Notes under the pieces: model-generated
Database searches by the model: none
What the model saw: the letters and a program-made list of their open reading frames with translations, nothing else
What the model was told of the DNA's origin: nothing
DNA from: Pseudonocardiales bacterium
Lineage (GTDB): Bacteria > Actinomycetota > Actinomycetes > Mycobacteriales > Pseudonocardiaceae
Reading direction: 5' to 3'
DNA length: 5,558 nt
NCBI GenBank assembly: GCA_025465385.1
Contig: JAODNG010000287.1
Coordinates: 1 to 5,558, forward strand
Made by a program: the position numbers and the translations under genes
In this document: positions 1 to 5,024 of the stretch, piece after piece
How the letters are laid out: each line of letters begins with the position of its first letter
How positions within the stretch are numbered: the first letter of the stretch is position 1

Positions 1-3
1 GCT

Positions 4-41
4 GGCACCATTTTTCGACTTTCCATCACTAATGTGGTGCC
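4..41. repeat. 7-bp inverted repeat in the leader of the kinase-like gene
   Basis: GGCACCA at 4-10 is the exact reverse complement of TGGTGCC at 35-41, with 24 bases between the arms. The spacer holds a T5 run, but no T run follows the second arm on the + strand, so this is not a classical terminator for an upstream gene. The right arm overlaps the only candidate -10 element of the region (TAATGT, 30-35), so an operator is possible. A 7-bp match with a long spacer can arise by chance. Confidence 0.3.
30..35 (+). promoter_or_regulatory. Candidate -10 element for the kinase-like gene and apt
   Basis: TAATGT fits the TAnnnT pattern of actinobacterial -10 boxes. No good -35 hexamer lies 16-18 bases upstream, where the sequence reads about ACCATT. 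Transcription would begin near 41-43 and give a leader of about 125 bases before the ATG at 167. This is the best candidate in the first 166 bases but weak. The genes may instead be read from a promoter outside the window. Confidence 0.2.
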
Positions 42-152
42 TTGTCGCCCTCAGTCCTTGCCTCCAGCCCGCTTTGGGGGAACGCTCTGTAGTCAGGCGC
101 CGGATGTCGCACCGGGGAGTGAGGGGAACGGGGCGGCACCGTAACGGCGACC

Positions 153-159
153 AGGGAGG
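153..159 (+). promoter_or_regulatory. Strong ribosome binding site that sets the start of the kinase-like gene
   Basis: AGGGAGG lies 7 bases before the ATG at 167 and is close to a perfect Shine-Dalgarno match. The same frame is open back to an ATG at 32, but that codon has no comparable purine run before it, and the 45 extra residues do not resemble a kinase N-terminus. The site therefore favours 167. Confidence 0.8.
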
Positions 160-166
160 ATCGGGG

Positions 167-1963
167 ATGGCGGGGTGGTCCATTCCGGGTGTGGTGCATC
201 CCCGGGAGATATGTGAGGACGTGGTAGGTCGCCGGGTGGTCGCCCGCCATCGGATGACCCGCCGATCGCTCGCGATCACCTATGTGTCTCCGGAGCTGCT
301 CGCAGATACTGAATTCCGCACGCGGTTCGCACGTGAGTTCGCCCGGCTGGCGCGGGTTCGGGATACCCGGGTGGCCCACGTCCACCGCTACGTTGAGTGT
401 GATCACGGCGCCGCCGTCATCGGCGATCATGTCAATGGCACTCCGTTGCGTGCGCTGCTCCTGGCGCACGGTGCGGTCGGCATCGAGGCTGCGCTGGTTG
501 TGCTCAAGGACTCGCTGCTTGCGCTAGCCGCTTGCCATGAGGCTGGCCTGGCGCACGGGGACGTCAAGCCCGAGGACGTGGTTGTCACCTCTAACGGCCG
601 GGTTCGGCTGGTCGATTTCGGACTCTGGACATCCGGTGGTCGGCGGCTGCTCGGCCGGGCGACGCCCTTTTACCTGGCGCCCGAACAGTGGAATGACCCG
701 TCGGCCACTTCGGCCGGGGACGTGTATGCCGCCACGGTCACGTTCTTCGAGTCCCTAGTCGGCGCGCCACCCTTTTACGCCGACAGCGTGGCCGACCTTT
801 TGATCAAGCATGAACGCAGCGCCGCCCCGGTCGATGTAGTCCCCGAAGCGGTGCGAGAGCTGGTGCTTCGCGGTCTCGCCAAGGACCCGGTTAGTCGAGC
901 TGACGCACGGGCCCTGCTCGCTCATATCCGCGACGTGGCAGGCCGTGCGGTCGGCTCTGATTGGGAGCGGCGCGGACGACAGGAGCTGGCAACGCTCCTC
1001 GGCGGTCGGTGCGCGCTACCTGCTGTGTCGACGCTCGGCCGCCGGAAAGATCGCGCAGGCTGGACGCACCGCAAGCCAGTCCGGCTGGCTGCGGTGATGG
1101 GTGGTGCGTTGGCCTTGGCTGCAGGTTTGTCCAGCCCGCCGTTAGCGGTCATTTTGCCAGGAATGAGCGTGTTCGGTCCGGGGAAATCGCCGGTACTGGC
1201 ATTTCCCGAGCCCGACCAGAACACCGTTCCGGTACGTGTAGTGACCAACGGTCCGCTGGCGGACCGTTTGCATTCGGCGGCGAAGGCGGTGACCGGCGCG
1301 CCGGTAGCAAAGGTGCGCCCGCCAGCAGCATCAATCCCGGCGCCGAATACCTACCCAGTGCCATATCGGCACCCCATTGCGGATGCGGTAGCTCAAGGTT
1401 ACGAGGACTCGGACGGCGCCGCCCGGAGTGGCTCCACATCGAGCCAGTCTGGAGCCGGCGAGTCCACATCCACCGCATCGGCGTGCACCCAGGGACTGAT
1501 TGATCAAGCTTCCTGCTCGGCGTTGCACCCGGATCAGTCGCAGGCGGATTCGGCGGGGACGGCATGGGATCCGTCGCAGGTGATCCCGGCGGCAGTGTCG
1601 ACGCCGGTCCAGTTGCCGGTACAGCTCGCGGTGCCAGTCAAGGTGCCGGCCCAGCTTCCGGTGCCGATTCAGGTCCCCAAGTCGATTCCGATTCAGAAAA
1701 AGATCCAAGCTCGCCAGGGCGCTTCGACCATAAAGAACGCTCAAGTCAAGACTGATTCGCGGGGCTGGAAAGAGGCGCCGTCCGGCCAGAGCGCTACCGG
1801 TAAAACCGGTTACTCGACGAACCGACCGCAGGGACGCTCGGAGAGGTCGGGAGAGTCGGAGTCCTCGGGCCATGGAAACTCGGACTCCCATGGACAGGGA
1901 AACTCGTACTCCTCGGGGCACGGAAACTCGGAGTCGCACGGACAGGGAAACCGGGTTCGATAA
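167..1963 (+). CDS. Transmembrane serine/threonine kinase-like protein, probable pseudokinase, with repeat-rich outer domain
   Basis: The product has 598 residues from the ATG at 167, chosen for its strong ribosome binding site. A Hanks-type kinase fold spans about residues 10-255: HGDVKPED at 130-137 with catalytic-type Asp132 and Lys134, DFG at 150-152, P+1 Thr166, APE at 171-173, helix-F Asp185, Arg244, and a helix-C Glu at 57. Three key features are abnormal. The beta-3 VAIK motif reads LAIT, with Thr38 in place of the ATP-anchoring Lys; the N-lobe before it is short and lacks the GxGxxG loop; and the catalytic-loop Asn is Asp137. ATP hydrolysis is therefore doubtful, and a scaffold or sensor role is more likely. 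A basic stretch (about 291-306) precedes one hydrophobic segment (about 307-332), which predicts the kinase domain inside and residues 333-598 outside. The outer part has a Cys pair (440 and 450), a Pro/Val/Gln-rich stretch (480-510) and two 16-residue His/Gly/Ser repeats at the C-terminus. Its stop lies 6 bases before apt, suggesting an operon. I recognise no named orthologue; its target and ligand are unknown. Confidence 0.85.
   Translation: MAGWSIPGVVHPREICEDVVGRRVVARHRMTRRSLAITYVSPELLADTEFRTRFAREFARLARVRDTRVAHVHRYVECDHGAAVIGDHVNGTPLRALLLAHGAVGIEAALVVLKDSLLALAACHEAGLAHGDVKPEDVVVTSNGRVRLVDFGLWTSGGRRLLGRATPFYLAPEQWNDPSATSAGDVYAATVTFFESLVGAPPFYADSVADLLIKHERSAAPVDVVPEAVRELVLRGLAKDPVSRADARALLAHIRDVAGRAVGSDWERRGRQELATLLGGRCALPAVSTLGRRKDRAGWTHRKPVRLAAVMGGALALAAGLSSPPLAVILPGMSVFGPGKSPVLAFPEPDQNTVPVRVVTNGPLADRLHSAAKAVTGAPVAKVRPPAASIPAPNTYPVPYRHPIADAVAQGYEDSDGAARSGSTSSQSGAGESTSTASACTQGLIDQASCSALHPDQSQADSAGTAWDPSQVIPAAVSTPVQLPVQLAVPVKVPAQLPVPIQVPKSIPIQKKIQARQGASTIKNAQVKTDSRGWKEAPSGQSATGKTGYSTNRPQGRSERSGESESSGHGNSDSHGQGNSYSSGHGNSESHGQGNRVR
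1604..1696 (+). repeat. Degenerate Pro-Val-Gln repeat region in the kinase-like protein
   Basis: Residues 480-510 of the kinase-like protein are built from PVQL, PVQL, VPVKVP, AQLP and VPIQVP-type units, and at DNA level from degenerate 12-base units such as CCGGTCCAGTTG then CCGGTACAGCTC. A regular Pro every two to four residues implies an extended, stiff chain. Given the predicted outside location, this may be a spacer reaching through the cell wall; that role is inferred. Confidence 0.6.
1862..1957 (+). repeat. Two tandem 48-bp units encoding a His/Gly/Ser/Asn repeat
   Basis: Positions 1862-1909 and 1910-1957 are near-identical 48-base units. They encode residues 566-581 and 582-597 of the kinase-like protein, with the shared pattern SSGHGNS(D/E)SHGQGN. 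Each unit has two His and no hydrophobic residue other than a terminal Tyr or Val. Within each unit a shorter GHGNS/SHGQGN half-repeat is also visible. The units differ mostly at synonymous positions, so the protein pattern appears to be kept by selection rather than by a very recent duplication. Confidence 0.85.
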
Positions 1964-1969
1964 ATCTCT

Positions 1970-2512
1970 GTGGTGCACACCAAGGCGAGCAAGGACGACC
2001 TAGCCGCCCGGCTCGGGTCGTTGATGCGCGAAGTGCCGAACTTTCCGCAGCCCGGTGTGCTCTTCCGGGACCTCGCACCGGTCTTCGCTGATGCCACTGC
2101 GTTCCGAGCGGTGGTGGACGCGTTGATCGCGCCGGCTCAGCAGGTCGACGTGGTGATCGGAATAGAGGCCCGCGGGTTCCTGCTCGGCGCCGCGGCGGCC
2201 TACGCTCTGGACGCTGGCGTGGTCGGGGTCCGCAAACCCGGCAAATTGCCCGTGGTCTGCGATCAGGAGGGTTACGCCCTCGAGTACGGTGTCACCACGC
2301 TGGAACTGGCCGCAGGCGTCCTGCGGCCCGGCCAGCGAGCCTTGGTGGTCGACGACGTACTCGCCACCGGAGGCACAGCGGCGGCAACCTGCGCGTTGGT
2401 CGAGCGCGCCGGGGCCACGGTCAGCGGTGTCGCGGTGTTGCTGGAGATCGCTTCGCTAGCCGGTCGTGATCGGCTAGCCGGTCGATCGCTGCACGTCCTG
2501 CTGACGGTCTAA
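1970..2512 (+). CDS. apt: Adenine phosphoribosyltransferase
   Basis: This cytoplasmic purine-salvage enzyme converts adenine and PRPP to AMP and pyrophosphate. The 180-residue product has normal family length. It contains FPQPGVLFRDL near 25-35, the GIEARGF motif at 64-70, RKPGKLP at 88-94, the flexible-loop YALEYG at 102-107 with the conserved Glu105, and the PRPP-binding signature ALVVDDVLATGGT at 124-136, so the catalytic parts are intact. Starts at GTG 1970 or GTG 1973 are both possible; the next in-frame ATG (2024) would remove conserved N-terminal sequence. No good Shine-Dalgarno sequence lies close to either GTG: the nearest purine run, GGGAA at 1945-1949, is about 20 bases away. With the kinase-like stop only 6 bases upstream, translation is probably coupled to that gene. 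The position ahead of relA is the usual actinobacterial order. Confidence 0.95.
   Translation: MVHTKASKDDLAARLGSLMREVPNFPQPGVLFRDLAPVFADATAFRAVVDALIAPAQQVDVVIGIEARGFLLGAAAAYALDAGVVGVRKPGKLPVVCDQEGYALEYGVTTLELAAGVLRPGQRALVVDDVLATGGTAAATCALVERAGATVSGVAVLLEIASLAGRDRLAGRSLHVLLTV
2455..2484 (+). repeat. 12-base direct repeat near the 3' end of apt
   Basis: GCTAGCCGGTCG occurs at 2455-2466 and again at 2473-2484, a period of 18 bases. It encodes the repeated LAGR of LAGRDRLAGRS (residues 163-173) and keeps the frame. The C-terminal end of bacterial Apt varies in length, so a small in-frame duplication here is plausible and harmless. Confidence 0.6.
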
Positions 2513-2558
2513 CCTGGACCTGGAGGAGACTCCGCCGGGACGGCTTGGGTTCGCCGAA

Positions 2559-2572
2559 CGCCAGGACTGGCG
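2559..2572 (+). other. Small hairpin between apt and relA
   Basis: CGCCA (2559-2563) and TGGCG (2568-2572) form a perfect 5-base-pair stem around a GGAC tetraloop, 47 bases after the apt stop. No T run follows, so a classical intrinsic terminator is not supported. It may be a weak attenuator or a transcript-processing structure, or chance in GC-rich DNA. The 140 bases between apt and relA otherwise hold only the candidate relA promoter and ribosome binding site. Confidence 0.3.
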
Positions 2573-2608
2573 CAGTGCTTGTGGAAGCGGCGAGAAAAAC
2601 GTGGGCGG

Positions 2609-2614
2609 TACGCT
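2609..2614 (+). promoter_or_regulatory. Candidate -10 element of a relA promoter
   Basis: TACGCT in the context GCGGTACGCTGAAG fits the actinobacterial TAnnnT -10 pattern. Transcription would start near 2620, giving a leader of about 33 bases before the GTG at 2653. A TTGTGG at 2579-2584 is too far upstream (24-base spacer) to be its -35, and the sequence at the proper distance is not -35-like. This suggests relA can be expressed separately from the upstream genes. Confidence 0.4.
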
Positions 2615-2639
2615 GAAGAACTGTTTGTCACCACGTGGC

Positions 2640-2644
2640 GGGAG
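2640..2644 (+). promoter_or_regulatory. Ribosome binding site deciding the relA start
   Basis: GGGAG lies 8 bases before the GTG at 2653, an ideal spacing. The earlier in-frame GTG codons at 2635 and 2644 either precede or overlap this purine run and have no comparable site of their own. The start at 2653 is therefore preferred, giving a protein beginning MSQDLQ. Confidence 0.65.
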
Positions 2645-2652
2645 TGAGCGCT

Positions 2653-4980
2653 GTGAGCCAGGACCTGCAGCGTGCCGACGCATCGCCGGTTGACTCCAAC
2701 GCGGCCGCGGGTTCGCAGCGGCCTCCGTCGGCGACCCGGCGGGTCCGGGCCCGGTTTGCGCGGCGGATCACCGCGCAGCGGCCCGGCCCGGTCAGGCAGG
2801 TGCTTGAACCGCTCGCCGCGGTGCACCGGGAGTTGCATCCCAAGGCCGACCTCGCCCTGTTGCAACGGGCCTATGATATCGCGGCAGAAAAGCACGCTGA
2901 CCAGAAACGCAAGTCAGGCGATCCCTACATCACCCATCCGCTGGCGGTCTCAACTATCCTCGCCGAGTTGGGGATGGACACCACCACGTTGGTGGCCGCA
3001 CTGCTCCACGACACTGTCGAGGATACCGACTACTCGCTGGCCCGCCTCTCGGCGGACTTTGGTGAGGTGGTCGCACATCTCGTTGATGGCGTCACTAAGC
3101 TAGACAAAGTCAAGCTCGGCGCCGCCGCCGAGGCTGAAACAATTCGTAAAATGGTCATCGCGATGGCCCGTGATCCCCGCGTACTGGTGATCAAACTAGC
3201 CGACCGGCTGCACAACATGCGCACCATGCGCTTCCTGCCACCGGAGCAGCAGGCGCGCAAAGCCAGGGAGACTCTCGAGGTCTTCGCCCCGCTGGCACAC
3301 CGGCTGGGCATGGCTACTATCAAGTGGGAACTTGAGGACCTTTCGTTCGCGATCCTGCACCCGAAGAAATACGACGAAATTGTGCGGCTGGTAGCCAACC
3401 GTGCGCCGTCTCGGGACACCTACCTGCGGACGGTGATTGACGAGGTCTCTGCACAACTGACCGGGTCGCGGATTACCGCCACCGTTGAAGGCAGGCCCAA
3501 GCACTATTATTCGATCTATCAGAAGATGATCGTGCGCGGCCGTGATTTCGATGACATCCACGACCTGGTCGGAGTACGGATCATGGTCGAGGACGTACGG
3601 GACTGCTACGCCGCGATCGGGGTCGTTCACTCGGTGTGGCAGCCGATGCCGGGGCGATTCAAGGACTACGTCGCCCAACCGCGTTTCGGCGTCTATCAAT
3701 CTCTGCATACCACGGTGATCGGACCGGACGGCAAACCGCTGGAGGTGCAGATCCGCACCCGCGACATGCACCGCACCGCGGAGTATGGCATCGCCGCGCA
3801 CTGGCGGTACAAGGAGACCAACGGCACCCACAACGGTGTCCATAACGGAGCCGTCGATATCGACGAGATGGCCTGGATGCGCCAGCTTTTGGACTGGCAG
3901 CGCGAGGCCGCCGACCCCAGTGAGTTCCTCGAGTCGCTGCGCTACGACCTGGCCACCCGGGAGATATTCGTCTTCACGCCTAAAGGTGAGGTCATCACGC
4001 TGCCCACCGGCTCCACCCCGGTCGACTTCGCCTATGCGGTGCACACCGAGGTCGGTAACCGTTGCATTGGCGCGCGGCTCAACGGCCAGCTGGTCGCCCT
4101 CGAGCGGAAGCTGGAGAACGGCGAGGTCGTCGAGATCTTCACCTCGAAGGCCGAGGGTGGCGGTCCGAGTCGGGACTGGCTTTCTTTCGTCGCCTCGCCG
4201 CGAGCCCGCGCCAAGATCAGGCAGTGGTACGCCAAGGAGCGTCGCGAGGAGGCCATCGAGACTGGCAAGAATGCCATTGCCAAGGAACTGCGCCGAGTCG
4301 GGTTGCCGGTGCAGCGGTTGGTCTCCGCCGAGTCGATGGTCGCCGTGTCCCGAGAGCTGCGTTATCCCGACGTCAGCGCCCTCTACGCCGCTGTCGGTGA
4401 GCACCACGCCTCGCCTCGCCATGTGGTGCAACGACTGGTCGCGCTGCTGGGCGGTGAGGAGGGTGCCGAGGAGGTGCTGGCCGACCGGGCCACTCCGTCC
4501 ACGGTCCAGCGCCGTCGACCGACCACCGATTCCGGCGTGCGGGTCAGCGGCGCCACAGACGTTTACGCCAAGCTTGCGCGATGCTGCACGCCGGTCCCGG
4601 GCGACGAGATCCTCGGGTTTGTCACTCGCGGTGGCGGTGTCAGCGTGCACCGCACCGACTGCACAAACGCCGAGTCGCTGCGGGCGCAGCCCGAGCGGCT
4701 GGTCGACGTGGAATGGGCGCCTTCGTCGGCGTCGGTGTTCCTGGTCGGGATCCAGGTGGAGGCGCTGGATCGGCACCGCCTGCTGTCCGATGTCACCAAG
4801 GTGCTCGCGGACGGCCGGGTGAACATCCTGTCCGCCTCGGTCACTACTACCCGAGATCGGGTGGCGGTGAGCCGGTTCTCCTTCGAGATGGGAGATCCGA
4901 AGCACCTAGGTCACGTGCTGCGCGCGGTTCGCAACATCGAAGGCGTCTACGACGTCTACCGCGTCACGTCCTCCAACTGA
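2653..4980 (+). CDS. relA: Bifunctional (p)ppGpp synthetase/hydrolase (Rel/Spo homologue)
   Basis: This is the stringent-response enzyme: it transfers pyrophosphate from ATP to GTP or GDP on starved ribosomes and hydrolyses (p)ppGpp when starvation ends. From GTG 2653 it has 775 residues, close to the roughly 790 of mycobacterial Rel. In order: a variable N-terminus (1-50); the HD hydrolase domain (about 60-220) with THP His95, HDTVEDT at 119-125 and LADRLHNMRT at 182-191; the synthetase domain (about 250-400) with Asp304, RFKDY at 335-339, YQSLHT at 348-353 and Glu364 in EVQIRT; TGS (about 436-498); a helical region; the zinc-finger/CC region with Cys644, Cys645, His666 and Cys670; and a C-terminal ACT domain (about 695-775). 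The RxKD form of the synthetase motif (rather than ExDD) together with intact HD residues marks a two-way Rel enzyme, so it may be the sole long RSH of its host. It follows apt by 140 bases and may be read from the upstream genes as well as its own promoter. A start at 2635 would add six residues. Confidence 0.97.
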   Translation: MSQDLQRADASPVDSNAAAGSQRPPSATRRVRARFARRITAQRPGPVRQVLEPLAAVHRELHPKADLALLQRAYDIAAEKHADQKRKSGDPYITHPLAVSTILAELGMDTTTLVAALLHDTVEDTDYSLARLSADFGEVVAHLVDGVTKLDKVKLGAAAEAETIRKMVIAMARDPRVLVIKLADRLHNMRTMRFLPPEQQARKARETLEVFAPLAHRLGMATIKWELEDLSFAILHPKKYDEIVRLVANRAPSRDTYLRTVIDEVSAQLTGSRITATVEGRPKHYYSIYQKMIVRGRDFDDIHDLVGVRIMVEDVRDCYAAIGVVHSVWQPMPGRFKDYVAQPRFGVYQSLHTTVIGPDGKPLEVQIRTRDMHRTAEYGIAAHWRYKETNGTHNGVHNGAVDIDEMAWMRQLLDWQREAADPSEFLESLRYDLATREIFVFTPKGEVITLPTGSTPVDFAYAVHTEVGNRCIGARLNGQLVALERKLENGEVVEIFTSKAEGGGPSRDWLSFVASPRARAKIRQWYAKERREEAIETGKNAIAKELRRVGLPVQRLVSAESMVAVSRELRYPDVSALYAAVGEHHASPRHVVQRLVALLGGEEGAEEVLADRATPSTVQRRRPTTDSGVRVSGATDVYAKLARCCTPVPGDEILGFVTRGGGVSVHRTDCTNAESLRAQPERLVDVEWAPSSASVFLVGIQVEALDRHRLLSDVTKVLADGRVNILSASVTTTRDRVAVSRFSFEMGDPKHLGHVLRAVRNIEGVYDVYRVTSSN

Positions 4981-5024
4981 CTTGCCGCAGTGACGTCAGG
5001 TCGCCTTGACGTCGACGGACGTGA
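4964..5024. terminator. Possible bidirectional structure at the convergent gene ends
   Basis: TCACGTCC (4964-4971) and GGACGTGA (5017-5024) are exact 8-base inverted arms around a 45-base interval. Inside lies the perfect palindrome TGACGTCA (4991-4998), which covers the cyclophilin stop codon. The relA stop (4978-4980) and the cyclophilin stop both fall within the structure, so it could help end transcription from both sides. There is no T run on either strand and the loop is long, so the call is weak. Confidence 0.2.

Noticed and set aside
32..166. Upstream extension of the kinase-like protein from ATG 32
   Set aside because: The frame is open, but the ATG at 167 has a near-perfect Shine-Dalgarno sequence, whereas 32 has none and falls within the candidate promoter and inverted repeat.
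1796..1810. ACCGGT repeated three bases apart (ACCGGTAAAACCGGT)
   Set aside because: It falls inside the kinase-like coding sequence (encoding TGKTG). A six-base self-complementary word occurring twice is weak evidence for a protein-binding site.
1331..1978. A 215-codon minus-strand open frame opposite the 3' half of the kinase-like gene
   Set aside because: It is Arg/Leu-rich because it mirrors the repetitive Pro/Val/Ser-rich region. No ribosome binding site or domain supports it, and it runs against the operon.
3785..4822. A 345-codon open frame on the plus strand in a second frame of relA
   Set aside because: Its translation is Arg/Ser/Pro/Trp-rich, the typical composition of an out-of-frame reading of high-GC coding DNA, and it is entirely inside relA.
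3196..4905. A 569-codon open frame on the minus strand opposite relA
   Set aside because: It lies wholly antisense to a textbook RelA coding sequence. Long antisense open frames are expected in high-GC genes because of their codon-position bias, and the translation shows no domain-like pattern.
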